From Rhodospirillaceae bacterium (GTDB lineage: Bacteria > Pseudomonadota > Alphaproteobacteria > Rhodospirillales > Rhodospirillaceae), in assembly GCA_019694335.1 (NCBI GenBank), contig JAIBCD010000030.1, positions 1 through 36,969 of the forward strand: DNA of 36,969 nt. The letters run 5' to 3'. Below, piece after piece: positions 1-7,362 of the stretch (the stretch's first letter is position 1; every line of letters begins with the position of its first letter). Both the position numbers and the translations under genes were made by a program. The notes under the pieces are model-generated. The model was not told the origin of the DNA, did not search any database, and saw nothing but the letters and a program-made list of their open reading frames with translations.

Positions 1-114
1 AAGATCGTGCCGAGCCGCATCACGGCCGTGTCCGCCAAGAAGCAGCGCGAACTGGCCGTGGCCATCAAGCGCGCGCGCTTCCTGGGCCTGCTGCCTTACG
101 TCGTCGCGATCTAA
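1..114 (+). CDS. rpsR: 30S ribosomal protein S18, C-terminal part
   Basis: The frame is open from base 1 and ends at a TAA at 112-114, giving the last 37 residues. They match the S18 C-terminus: the conserved K-I-x-P-S-R-I-T-G/A segment, the basic K-K-Q-R-x-L-A-x-A-I-K-R-A-R helix that contacts 16S rRNA, and the terminal F-L-x-L-L-P-Y. S18 pairs with S6 on the 30S platform. The 5' half lies outside the window. A DUF2232 gene and rplI follow, the usual ribosomal cluster in alphaproteobacteria. Confidence 0.96.
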   Translation, partial: KIVPSRITAVSAKKQRELAVAIKRARFLGLLPYVVAI

Positions 115-138
115 GGAGATCCGACGGCGGAGAACCGC

Positions 139-1113
139 ATGACACGTCCAAGCACTCTCGCCGTCGGCGCTGGCGCCCTCGGCGGGGCGTTGCTGGCGGC
201 CTTCTTCAAGGGCTCCATCCTGGGCATGTTGTTCGGTGCGATGTTGTCGCCGTTGCCGTTGGCCATGGCCGCCCTCGGGCTGGGGCCGATGTTCCTGCCC
301 GTGGCGGTCGTGAGCGGCGCGGTGACGGTGACGGTGCTCACCGGTTCGGTGCTGATGGCGGCGATCTATCTCGTGATCGACGCCGCGCCGATCGCGGTCA
401 TCGCCCGGTTCGCCCGCGCCTCCGAAGGGGGCGAAAGGCCATCGGGCGAAGCGCTCGGTAAGGCGATCGCGGTCATGGCCGTGGGCGCCGTGCTGCTGGT
501 GATCGCCGGTCTCCTGGGCATGGCCCAGGATGCCGGTGACGGTACGATCGAAGCTCTGCTGCGGTCGCGCCTGGATGAGATGCTCGCAGCTGCCCCAATT
601 GGAAGTGGGGGGGCGGCGACGAGCGGAGGCGTTGATCTGGCGGCCGCGCGCGCGGAGATCGTGCGCCGAATCGCGGGCATCCTGCCCGGGGCCGCCGCCT
701 GGAACTGGTCCTTGCGCGCGCTGATCAGCGCGGTGCTCGGGCAACTGATGCTGAAGCGCATGGGGATCGCGTTGATCGAAACGCCCCTCTACAAGCGCTT
801 CGCGGCGCCGCTGTGGCCGCTGCTCCTGTTCGGGGGCGCTGCCTTGGCGGCGGTGACGATTGAGGGCGACGCCGGGTTCATTGCCGGCAATGCGGCGGTC
901 GCGTTGTGTCTGGTTCCGGTGTTGCAAGGCCTCGCGGTGGTTCACACCATCGCCGGCCGGGTGAGTTATCCGCGCGTAGCCTTGGCGGTGTTTTATGTGA
1001 GTGCTTTGAGGTTTCCAGCCGTCGCGCTGATCGTGCTGGTGACCGTTGGTATGGTGGAACATTTTTTCGCGCTGCGCAGCCGCATCGAAGCTCCGCAGCC
1101 AGGAGGACAGTGA
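139..1113 (+). CDS. DUF2232 (YybS-like) multi-pass membrane protein
   Basis: A 324-residue, very hydrophobic protein with about eight predicted membrane segments: several in residues 1-95, one near 110-130, and more from about 190 to the end. A hydrophilic loop at about 135-175 is rich in Ala and Gly. Composition, length and place between rpsR and rplI fit the DUF2232 family, whose biochemical role is not settled. The start is an ATG with GGAG about 7 bases upstream. Its TGA overlaps the rplI ATG by one base, so translation is probably coupled and the gene belongs to the ribosomal protein transcript. I infer the family from hydrophobicity and synteny, not from a catalytic motif. Confidence 0.8.
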   Translation: MTRPSTLAVGAGALGGALLAAFFKGSILGMLFGAMLSPLPLAMAALGLGPMFLPVAVVSGAVTVTVLTGSVLMAAIYLVIDAAPIAVIARFARASEGGERPSGEALGKAIAVMAVGAVLLVIAGLLGMAQDAGDGTIEALLRSRLDEMLAAAPIGSGGAATSGGVDLAAARAEIVRRIAGILPGAAAWNWSLRALISAVLGQLMLKRMGIALIETPLYKRFAAPLWPLLLFGGAALAAVTIEGDAGFIAGNAAVALCLVPVLQGLAVVHTIAGRVSYPRVALAVFYVSALRFPAVALIVLVTVGMVEHFFALRSRIEAPQPGGQ

Positions 1114-1670
1114 TGGACGTGATTTTGTTGGAACGTATCGAGCGTTTGGGCCAGATGGGCGACGTGGTGCAGGTGCGCCCGGGTTTCGCCCGCAATTTCC
1201 TTTTCCCGCAGAAGAAGGCGCTGCGCGCCAATAAGGACAACAAGGCGTTCTTCGAATCGAAGCGCGCCGAACTCGAAGCGCTGAACGTGAAGCGCCGCGA
1301 CGAGTCGCAGATTCTGGCCAAGAAGATGGACGGCACCAAGCTGATCATCGTCCGCCAGGCCGGAGAGGGTGGTCAATTGTACGGTTCGGTCACCGCCCGC
1401 GACGTCGGCGACGCGCTGATCGAGAAGGGCTTCGCGGTCGACCGCGCCGCCGTGATGTTGAACGCGCCGGTGAAGACCCTGGGCAGCTTCAAGACCTCGG
1501 TCCGCCTGCATCCGGAAGTGAAGGTGGATGTGGAATTCACCGTCGCCCGTTCGGTGGAAGAAGCCAACCTCGCCGCCGCGGCCGCCCTCCTGGAGCGCGC
1601 CGAGGATGCCGAGAAGCTCCTGGGCAGCGACGCCCCCGAAGCCGAAGAGACCCCCGCCGAACAGGCGTAA
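1113..1670 (+). CDS. rplI: 50S ribosomal protein L9
   Basis: A 185-residue L9. The N-domain starts [13 protein letters not shown] and carries the V-R-P-G-(F/Y)-A-R-N-(F/Y)-L-x-P signature at about residues 20-32. A long charged connecting helix spans about 40-75, and the C-domain contains G-x-L-Y-G-S-V-T. L9 binds 23S rRNA near the L1 stalk base and helps keep reading frame. An acidic Ala/Glu-rich tail of about 35 residues extends past the usual roughly 150-residue length; such tails are common in alphaproteobacteria. The ATG shares one base with the upstream stop and has AGGAGG five bases before it, which rules out the longer in-frame upstream extension. Confidence 0.96.
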   Translation: MDVILLERIERLGQMGDVVQVRPGFARNFLFPQKKALRANKDNKAFFESKRAELEALNVKRRDESQILAKKMDGTKLIIVRQAGEGGQLYGSVTARDVGDALIEKGFAVDRAAVMLNAPVKTLGSFKTSVRLHPEVKVDVEFTVARSVEEANLAAAAALLERAEDAEKLLGSDAPEAEETPAEQA

Positions 1671-1693
1671 GTCTCTCTCCGGTTAAGTGTTTC

Positions 1694-1730
1694 CCGGCGC
1701 GGCTTTATCCAAAGCCGCGCCGGTTTGCTT
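1694..1730 (+). terminator. Rho-independent terminator after rplI
   Basis: A perfect 13-bp stem (arms 1694-1706 and 1711-1723, core CCGGCGCGGCTTT) closes a 4-base loop and is followed by TTTGCTT. It lies 23 bases after the rplI stop and ends the ribosomal protein transcript. Confidence 0.85.
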
Positions 1731-1791
1731 ATAGGCCCTACCGTCCGCGCCACCGCGCCCTATATTCCGCGGATACCTCAGGAGTCTTTCC

Positions 1792-2793
1792 ATGGCAGAC
1801 GCCCCCACCCAGATCCCCGTCACCGTGCTCACCGGCTATCTCGGCGCCGGCAAGACCACTTTGCTCAACCGGGTGCTGACCGAGAACCACGGCAAGAAAT
1901 ACGCCGTGATCGTCAACGAGTTCGGTGAGATCGGCATCGACAACGACCTGGTGGTGGGCGCGGATGAAGAAGTGTTCGAGATGAACAACGGCTGCATCTG
2001 CTGCACCGTGCGCGGCGACCTGATCCGCATCATCGGCGGCCTGATCAAGCGCAAGGATAAGTTCGACGCCATCCTGGTGGAAACCACCGGCCTCGCCGAT
2101 CCGGCGCCGGTCGCGCAGACCTTCTTCACCGACGACGACGTCAAGAAGCGCACCCGTCTCGACAGCATTGTGACGGTGGTGGACGCGAAACACGTAGGCT
2201 TGCGCCTCGAGGACGCCGACGAAGCGGAGGAACAGATCGCCTTCGCCGATGTGATCCTGCTCAACAAGACCGACCTGGTGAGCAAGGAAGAGCTGGCCAG
2301 GATCGAAGACCGCATCAAGACCATCAACCCCTTCGCCAAGGTGCACCACACGGTGCGCAGCAATATCGCGCTCGACAAGATCCTCGACCGCGGCTCGTTC
2401 GACCTGAACCGCATCATCGGCCTCGACCCGGACTTCCTGGAAGGCGGCCACGATCACCACCATCACCACCACGACCATGCAAATCCGCTGCATGACGAAG
2501 AGATCCGCAGCCTGTCGGTGATGCTCGACAAGCCGGTCGATGCCGCCAAGTTCAGCGACTGGATCTCGGGCCTGTTGATGGCCGAGGGCCAGAACATCCT
2601 GCGCTCCAAAGGCATCCTGAACATGGACAAGTCCGACCAGCGCTATGTCTTCCAGGCCGTGCATATGGTCTCGGAAGGCAGTTTCACCGGCCCCTGGCCC
2701 GCCAAGGACAAGCGCAAGAGCCGCCTGGTGTTCATCGGCCGCAAGCTCAACGAAAAATCGCTCCGCGAAGGTTTCGCGGCCTGCGCCGCGTAG
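1792..2793 (+). CDS. CobW/COG0523-family GTP-dependent metallochaperone
   Basis: A 333-residue G3E GTPase. Walker A is G-Y-L-G-A-G-K-T at residues 15-22. The family metal site C-x-C-C is at 68-71 (G-C-I-C-C), followed by the E-T-T-G-L-A-D-P motif at 97-104 and the N-K-T-D guanine specificity motif at 158-161. A histidine cluster at about 220-229 (nine of ten residues His or Asp) precedes the CobW C-terminal domain. Members load Zn, Co or Ni onto client enzymes in the cytoplasm; the His stretch suits metal buffering, and the exact metal cannot be read from sequence. AGGAG at 1780-1784 sets the start. A WD40 gene starts 11 bases downstream. I see no obvious Zur-type palindrome in the 120-base leader. 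Confidence 0.92.
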   Translation: MADAPTQIPVTVLTGYLGAGKTTLLNRVLTENHGKKYAVIVNEFGEIGIDNDLVVGADEEVFEMNNGCICCTVRGDLIRIIGGLIKRKDKFDAILVETTGLADPAPVAQTFFTDDDVKKRTRLDSIVTVVDAKHVGLRLEDADEAEEQIAFADVILLNKTDLVSKEELARIEDRIKTINPFAKVHHTVRSNIALDKILDRGSFDLNRIIGLDPDFLEGGHDHHHHHHDHANPLHDEEIRSLSVMLDKPVDAAKFSDWISGLLMAEGQNILRSKGILNMDKSDQRYVFQAVHMVSEGSFTGPWPAKDKRKSRLVFIGRKLNEKSLREGFAACAA

Positions 2794-2803
2794 GGCGGCC
2801 GCC

Positions 2804-3829
2804 GTGGCCGAAAAAGGGGAAGCCGCAGGCAAGCGCCGCGCCAAGGTCGTCACGCGCAAGTACGACGCCTATGTGGTCGCGGCCCATGCCAATGGCCGGC
2901 TGTTCGGCGTCGGCTTCGGCGACGGCGCCGTGCGCCTGGTCGACAGCGAGAACATCGACGCCGATCCCACCACGATCGCGGCGCATGACGGCGCGGTGCT
3001 GAGCCTCGCGCCTGATATCAATCCCGGCTTTTTCCTGTCCGGCGGCGACGACGGCAAGGTGATGCGCTCCGGCCCGCCTTCCGTGAGTGAATTGATCGCC
3101 GAAGAGAAAGGCCGTTGGATCGACCACGTCACGGCGCACGCCGAGTCCGGCACCCGGGTCTATTCCGTGGGCAAGGAAGCCACCATCCTCGGCAAGAAGG
3201 GTACGCGGAAGCTCAAGCACCCGACCGCGGTCGGCGGCCTCGCCATCAACCCCAAAGGCAAGCGCCTCGCGGTCAGCCACTACAACGGCGTGAGCTTATG
3301 GTGGTTGGGCACCGAGGGCAGCGCCACCGTCCTGGAATGGAAAGGGTCGCACCTCAACCTCGCCTGGTCGCCGGATGGCGACTACGTGATCTCGATCATG
3401 CAGGAGAATTCCCTGCACGGCTGGCGGCTCTCGGACAACGAGCATATGCGCATGACCGGCTACGGCGCGAAAGTGCGCTCCATGGCCTTCACCAAGCGCG
3501 GGCATTTCCTCGCCACCGGCGGCGCGGACGCCATCATCTGCTGGCCGTTCACCGGCGGCGGCCCCATGGGCCGGGCGCCATTGGAATTCGGCTATGCCGG
3601 CGGCGCGCCGGTGACGGCCGTCGCCTCAAACCCCAAGCATGACGTTCTGGCCGCGGGCTTCGAGGACGGCACGGTACTGATCGGCCAGCCTGGACCGGCG
3701 ACGCCGGCGTTGATCGTGATGGGTGAGAACAAGGCCGCCGTCACCGCCATGGCCTGGAACCCCGACGGCGACCGCCTGCTCGCAGGATGCGAGGACGGCA
3801 CGCTGCACGTCGCGGATTTCCGGCTTTAG
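2804..3829 (+). CDS. WD40-repeat beta-propeller protein
   Basis: A 341-residue protein built from repeating blade-like segments of roughly 40 residues, such as G-D-G-A-V-R-L-V, A-H-D-G-A-V-L-S-L-A, S-G-G-D-D-G-K-V, A-W-S-P-D-G-D, A-T-G-G-A-D-A and A-G-C-E-D-G-T-L-H-V-A-D. The Gly-Asp turns and the N-P-D-G-D pattern fit a seven-bladed cytoplasmic propeller acting as a scaffold. There is no signal peptide. I choose the GTG at 2804: the reading frame is open upstream but would overlap the GTPase gene deeply, and conserved propeller sequence begins just after the GTG. It follows the CobW gene by 10 bases, so the two are probably co-transcribed and functionally linked. The partner is unknown. Confidence 0.85.
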   Translation: MAEKGEAAGKRRAKVVTRKYDAYVVAAHANGRLFGVGFGDGAVRLVDSENIDADPTTIAAHDGAVLSLAPDINPGFFLSGGDDGKVMRSGPPSVSELIAEEKGRWIDHVTAHAESGTRVYSVGKEATILGKKGTRKLKHPTAVGGLAINPKGKRLAVSHYNGVSLWWLGTEGSATVLEWKGSHLNLAWSPDGDYVISIMQENSLHGWRLSDNEHMRMTGYGAKVRSMAFTKRGHFLATGGADAIICWPFTGGGPMGRAPLEFGYAGGAPVTAVASNPKHDVLAAGFEDGTVLIGQPGPATPALIVMGENKAAVTAMAWNPDGDRLLAGCEDGTLHVADFRL

Positions 3830-3872
3830 ATTTTTGTCATCCTCGCCGCGAAGCGGCGAGGATGACAAAAAT
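3830..3872. terminator. Bidirectional hairpin terminator between convergent genes
   Basis: A perfect 20-bp inverted repeat (arms 3830-3849 and 3853-3872) around a 3-base GAA loop. The outer ends are ATTTTTG and CAAAAAT, so each strand shows a GC-rich stem followed by a U-run. It lies one base after the WD40 stop and seven before the uppP stop, so it can terminate both. The core, with GTCATCCTCG and CGAGGATGAC at its arms, also resembles palindromic repeats dispersed in many alphaproteobacterial genomes. Confidence 0.85.
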
Positions 3873-3878
3873 AAAGGC

Positions 3879-4685
3879 TTAGGACGCCGTAAACAGTATC
3901 CCCAGCATCACCACGCCGACGACGATGCGGTAAATCGCAAAGGCGCTGAAGTCGTGGGCGGAGATGTAGCGGAGCAGCCAGCGCACCGCCGCCAGCGCCA
4001 CGATGAACGACACCACGAACCCCACCGCGATCACCGCCGCGCCATCGAGGCTCAAAGTCGCGCGGTTCTTGTAGAGATCGTAGACCGTGGCCGCGAACAT
4101 GGTGGGGATCGCCAGGAAGAACGAGAATTCCGCCGCGGTCTTCCGGCCCACGCCCAGCAGAAGCGCGCCCATGATGGTGGCGCCCGAGCGCGACACGCCC
4201 GGCACCAGCGCCAGACACTGGAACACGCCGATGGACAGCGCCCGCAACGGTTTCATGGATTCGGTGCTGTGGACGGTGGCCGTGCGGGGGGTGCGCTCGA
4301 TGATCAGGATGGCGATGCCGCCCACGATCAGACTGACCGACACCACCCACGGCGAGAACAGCACTTCCTTGATGAAATCATGCGCCACCACCCCGACGAG
4401 CGCGGCGGGAATGAAGGCCAGCGTGACGTTGAGGGTGAGGCGCTGCGCCGTGTGCTCGCGCGCGAGGCCGAGCACGGTGCGCCACAACAGGTCGCGGTAG
4501 ACCCACACCACCGACAGGATCGCGCCCAGCTGAATCACGATCTCGAACAGCTTTCCGGGCGGGCCTTCGAAACCCAGGAGGTCTTCGACCAGGATCAGGT
4601 GGCCGGTGGAGGAAATCGGCAGGAATTCGGTGATGCCTTCCACCACGCCGAGGAAGGCCGCCATCAGCAAGCTTTGAAAATCCAT
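3879..4685 (-). CDS. uppP: Undecaprenyl-diphosphatase (UppP/BacA)
   Basis: A 268-residue polytopic membrane enzyme. It dephosphorylates undecaprenyl pyrophosphate to the monophosphate, recycling the lipid carrier of peptidoglycan and O-antigen synthesis and giving bacitracin tolerance. Near the N-terminus is the catalytic E-G-I-T-E-F-L-P-I-S-S-T-G-H segment with both conserved Glu residues. The second active-site motif, P-G-V-S-R-S-G-A-T, is present in the middle with its Arg. About eight membrane helices are predicted. Length is standard. The frame is open 31 codons further upstream, but the conserved N-terminus starts at M-D-F-Q-S-L-L, so the ATG at 4685 is used. AAGGA lies three bases before it, inside a tandem repeat (4689-4717). 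The gene converges on the WD40 gene. Confidence 0.95.
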   Translation of the reverse strand: MDFQSLLMAAFLGVVEGITEFLPISSTGHLILVEDLLGFEGPPGKLFEIVIQLGAILSVVWVYRDLLWRTVLGLAREHTAQRLTLNVTLAFIPAALVGVVAHDFIKEVLFSPWVVSVSLIVGGIAILIIERTPRTATVHSTESMKPLRALSIGVFQCLALVPGVSRSGATIMGALLLGVGRKTAAEFSFFLAIPTMFAATVYDLYKNRATLSLDGAAVIAVGFVVSFIVALAAVRWLLRYISAHDFSAFAIYRIVVGVVMLGILFTAS

Positions 4686-4688
4686 GAG

Positions 4689-4717
4689 TCCTTGGTGTGT
4701 CCTTGGTGTGTCCCTGG
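4689..4717. repeat. Short tandem repeat covering the uppP ribosome binding site
   Basis: Two exact copies of the 11-base unit TCCTTGGTGTG (4689-4699 and 4700-4710) are followed by a partial third copy, TCCCTGG. Read on the minus strand, each unit contains CCAAGGA, so the copy next to the uppP ATG supplies its Shine-Dalgarno sequence and the next copy carries a duplicate 11 bases upstream. Confidence 0.7.
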
Positions 4718-4785
4718 TCCGATCCGCGAGGAGGCGCATCAGGGCAGAGACATCCGCGCTTGGCAAGATGTGGGGCAACGCGCGG

Positions 4786-4828
4786 AAAAAAGAAACCCGC
4801 CCCGGCGGATCACGCCGGGACGGGTTTC
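4786..4828 (-). terminator. Rho-independent terminator of the small membrane gene
   Basis: On the minus strand a 15-bp stem (arms 4792-4806 and 4814-4828, outer GAAACCCG, one mismatch) is followed by six T residues (4791-4786). It lies about 35 bases past the stop of the gene ending at 4864 and separates it from uppP. Confidence 0.85.
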
Positions 4829-4863
4829 TGATCGCTAGGCGCTCCGGATGGAACGCTGAAAGC

Positions 4864-5136
4864 TTACTTCTTCGCCGGGCCCTTCTTGGCCATCGCGGCG
4901 TTGATGGTGTCGAGCTGCGTCTGCAGGTCGGTCTTCGCGGTGGTGCATTGATCCAGTTCGGCCTTCTGGGCTTTGCCCTCGGACTGGTACTGGGTCATGC
5001 GGGTCTTCCACTGATCGCGGTCCTTGGTGACTTCCTCCACCTTGATGCTCGCCGCTTCGAGCTTCTGGTTCACCGTGAACAGATAAATCCCCATACCGAC
5101 GAGAATGAAGAAAGCGACGACGAGTACACGTGCCAT
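4864..5136 (-). CDS. Small membrane-anchored coiled-coil protein, unknown function
   Basis: A 90-residue protein. One hydrophobic N-terminal segment (about residues 4-20, A-R-V-L-V-V-A-F-F-I-L-V-G) can act as a membrane anchor. It is followed by a charged helical region, about 22-80, with heptad-like Leu/Ala/Val spacing and many Lys, Glu and Gln, and a K-K-G-P-A-K-K tail. One Cys sits near residue 63. The layout resembles single-pass coiled-coil proteins such as LapA or FtsB-type factors, but I recognise no family. The ATG at 5136 has GGGGAGG about eight bases upstream; a longer in-frame start at 5178 has no such site. It is transcribed away from dnaB and has its own terminator. Confidence 0.75.
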   Translation of the reverse strand: MARVLVVAFFILVGMGIYLFTVNQKLEAASIKVEEVTKDRDQWKTRMTQYQSEGKAQKAELDQCTTAKTDLQTQLDTINAAMAKKGPAKK

Positions 5137-5471
5137 TGTGAAACCTCCCCTAAGGCGTGCTGTAACGATCGCGTGCAAGCTGCGCTGAAACCGTAAGGGC
5201 CAAAGCCAGCACGGTCAACGTGCGCCCCTCCCCCGAAAGTCCCCAGCTCGTGGGCGACTATAACTGCTTAGTTCCGGTTATGGCGCGCAAAAACGTAACC
5301 GTCTACACGGATAAGTTATGGTAATTTCATTACAAATATCAGAGGTTTAGCCTCGGCGGCCGCATTCCGGCCGTCTGCGTCCCGGCGGACGGCTCTTATC
5401 CCCAGCAGATTTTTTTATCCACAAGGCCTGTGGTTTCCCCGCATGCCACGCCGCGATAGGGTCCGCCCATC
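5137..5471. other. Divergent intergenic region before dnaB
   Basis: These 335 bases hold no credible gene. The central part, about 5262-5345, is much more AT-rich than its surroundings. It contains an inverted repeat CGGTTA/TAACCG with a 15-base spacer (5275-5301) and a small palindrome GTAAT-TTC-ATTAC (5321-5333), both possible operators. A GC-rich hairpin follows at about 5371-5392, then two DnaA-box-like sites. Promoters for both the minus small membrane gene and plus dnaB must lie here; I could not pick a confident -35/-10 pair. Confidence 0.6.
5396..5423 (+). promoter_or_regulatory. DnaA-box-like pair upstream of dnaB
   Basis: TTATCCACA at 5415-5423 is a perfect match to the DnaA box consensus TTATNCACA. 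TTATCCCCA at 5396-5404 differs at one position and lies in the same direction 19 bases upstream. A run of six T lies between them. They end about 50 bases before the dnaB start, so DnaA control of dnaB is plausible. A single perfect 9-mer can occur by chance. Confidence 0.5.
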
Positions 5472-7004
5472 ATGGCTACACCCCTTCGCGTCACCGATCC
5501 CGCCGATCCCGCGGGCAATGGACTTCGCACCCCGCCCCATAACTACGAGGCGGAACGGGCCCTGCTCGGCGCGATCCTGATGAACAACCGCGCCTTCGAG
5601 CGCGTGTCGGAATTCCTGGCGGATGCGCATTTCGCCGACCCGGTGAACGGGCGGGTGTACCAAGCCTGCGCCAAGCTTATCGAACAGGGCCAGCAGGCCA
5701 ATCCGGTCACCCTCAAGACCTACCTGGAGCGCGACGACCTGGTGGTGGCCGCCGGCGGCATGAAGTACCTGGCGACGCTCGTCGCCTCGGCCGTCACCAT
5801 CATCAACGCCGGTGAGTACGGCCGGCTGATCTATGACCTGTTCCTGCGCCGCGAACTGATCGCCATCGGCGAGGATATGGTCAACGAGGCGTTCGACTCC
5901 AAGCCCGACGAGACCGCCAACGACCAGATCGAGACCTCGGAACACCGCCTGTTCGAACTCGCCTCGACCGGCGCCACCGATGGCGGCCTTAAGACCTTCA
6001 ACAAGGCCCTGACCGACGCCATTGGCTTGGCTGAAGCCGCGCACCGCCGCGAAGGTGCCTTGGCCGGCGTCACCACCGGCCTGCGCGACCTCGACCGCAA
6101 GCTGGGTGGCCTGCACAAATCCGACCTGATCATCCTCGCCGGCCGTCCTTCCATGGGAAAATCCGCGCTGGCCACCACCATCGCCGTCAATGCCGCGCGT
6201 TATTTCAAAACCACCGACCGCGCCGAGGACCGTGGCAAGCAGGTGGTGTTCTTCTCGCTCGAAATGTCCGCCGAGCAGCTCGCCACGCGCGTTCTCGCCG
6301 AGCAGGCCCGCATCAACAGCCATCTGATCCGCAGCGGCGGCCTGTCCAACGACGATTTCAGCCGCATGGTCGTGGCCTCGCAAGACCTCGAACAGCTGCC
6401 GCTCTACTTCGACGATACGCCGGCGGTGACTGTGTCCACCATCCGCACCCGTTGCCGCCGCCTGGCGCGCAAGAAGGCCCCCGGCGCGGAAGCCGCCAGC
6501 GGCCTCGGCCTGATCGTGATCGACTATCTGCAGCTGATCGCGCCGCCGCGCGGCGAACGCAGCGAGAACCGCGTGCAGGAAATCTCGGGCATCACCCGCG
6601 GCCTCAAGGCGCTGGCGAAAGACCTTGGCGTGCCGGTGCTGGCGCTGTCGCAGCTCTCGCGTGCGGTCGAACAACGCGAAGACAAGCGGCCGCAACTCTC
6701 GGATTTGCGCGAGTCCGGAACCATCGAGCAGGACTCGGACGTCGTCATGTTCGTATACCGCGAACAGTATTACCTGGAGCGCGCGGAGCCCGTGCAGAAG
6801 CCCGACGAAATGGGCGACAAATTCCATGAGCGCCATCTGAAATGGCAGGAGCGTTGCGAGTTGGCGTTCAATGTCGCGGAAGCGATCGTCGCCAAACAGC
6901 GTCACGGTCCGATCGGTTCGGTGAAGCTGCACTTTGAAGCGGACTTTACCCACTTCAGCGATCACGTTGACGCGGATCACTTGCCTTCCGGATTTGACGA
7001 GTAA
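5472..7004 (+). CDS. dnaB: Replicative DNA helicase DnaB
   Basis: A 510-residue hexameric replicative helicase that unwinds DNA ahead of the fork and recruits primase. The N-terminal primase-interaction domain begins at P-x-N-Y-E-A-E-R-A-L-L-G-A-I-L (about 24-40). The RecA-like domain has Walker A G-R-P-S-M-G-K-S at about 224-231, the F-F-S-L-E-M-S motif, Walker B L-I-V-I-D-Y-L-Q-L, then L-S-Q-L-S-R and the arginine-finger region R-P-Q-L-S-D-L-R-E-S-G-T-I-E-Q-D. An insertion of about 20 residues after Y-R-E-Q-Y-Y (P-D-E-M-G-D-K region) is seen in other alphaproteobacterial DnaB proteins. No intein interrupts the motifs. The ATG at 5472 has only a weak ribosome site (ATAGGGT). Confidence 0.97.
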   Translation: MATPLRVTDPADPAGNGLRTPPHNYEAERALLGAILMNNRAFERVSEFLADAHFADPVNGRVYQACAKLIEQGQQANPVTLKTYLERDDLVVAAGGMKYLATLVASAVTIINAGEYGRLIYDLFLRRELIAIGEDMVNEAFDSKPDETANDQIETSEHRLFELASTGATDGGLKTFNKALTDAIGLAEAAHRREGALAGVTTGLRDLDRKLGGLHKSDLIILAGRPSMGKSALATTIAVNAARYFKTTDRAEDRGKQVVFFSLEMSAEQLATRVLAEQARINSHLIRSGGLSNDDFSRMVVASQDLEQLPLYFDDTPAVTVSTIRTRCRRLARKKAPGAEAASGLGLIVIDYLQLIAPPRGERSENRVQEISGITRGLKALAKDLGVPVLALSQLSRAVEQREDKRPQLSDLRESGTIEQDSDVVMFVYREQYYLERAEPVQKPDEMGDKFHERHLKWQERCELAFNVAEAIVAKQRHGPIGSVKLHFEADFTHFSDHVDADHLPSGFDE

Positions 7005-7362
7005 CGTCGCGGCCGACACATCCGGCGCTCCCGCGCGAGAAAGCGCCGCTGATTCCTGCTGAGGCTTCGCACATGGCCTGGCGCGACATCCTGAACGCCG
7101 TCAAAGTCTCGTTGGCGGGGCCTGACGGTTGCACGATGTGCGCAATGGCCTTTGCGTTGCGCATGGCCGCCCGATGCCTGCCGATACAGGGCGACGGCCG
7201 CGCTGCCCCACGAGCGCCCATGTGCCACGCCATCGCCCACCGCCCATCGCGCCCCGCGGATGGTCGGCGTAAAAAACGCGGCAAAGACAAGAACTTAAGT
7301 CTGTCTCCGGGTCGCAGAATCGGGGACAGACTTAAGTTTACGCGCATGGTAAATGGGCGCTC
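7005..7362. other. Non-coding interval dnaB-alr with REP-like sequence
   Basis: These 358 bases carry several overlapping short open frames, none with a recognisable protein. The longest starts at 7073 and runs into alr in another frame, with an irregular His/Pro/Arg-rich product. The right third contains the 18-bp inverted repeat listed separately. An A-run (7271-7276) precedes it. An inserted or decayed mobile fragment would explain why the gap is so wide in an otherwise compact cluster. Confidence 0.5.
7292..7338. repeat. 18-bp inverted repeat, REP/MITE-like
   Basis: Arms AACTTAAGTCTGTCTCCG (7292-7309) and CGGGGACAGACTTAAGTT (7321-7338) are complementary except for one wobble position, around an 11-base loop. 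From memory, the GGGGACAGACTTAAGTT type of palindrome occurs as a dispersed element in many proteobacteria, often near REP-associated (Y1, IS200-like) transposase genes. No transposase lies in this window, so this would be a lone, non-autonomous copy. It starts 71 bases before the alr ATG and could affect alr transcription. Confidence 0.65.

Noticed and set aside
2456-2490. CAC/CAT-rich stretch as a simple repeat
   Set aside because: It codes for the His-rich loop of the CobW GTPase, a known feature of the family, and is in frame.
3723-4838. Long plus-strand frame of 371 codons over uppP
   Set aside because: It is antisense to uppP, whose motifs are intact; the product is His/Arg/Gln-rich as expected from the opposite strand of a GC-rich gene.
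4786-5136. Small membrane gene as an antitoxin or phage holin
   Set aside because: No partner gene or lysis gene is present; the coiled-coil tail and single helix do not fit a holin.
5415-7019. Long minus-strand frame of 534 codons over dnaB
   Set aside because: Antisense shadow of dnaB; the product is a low-complexity mix of Gly, His, Gln and Arg without motifs.
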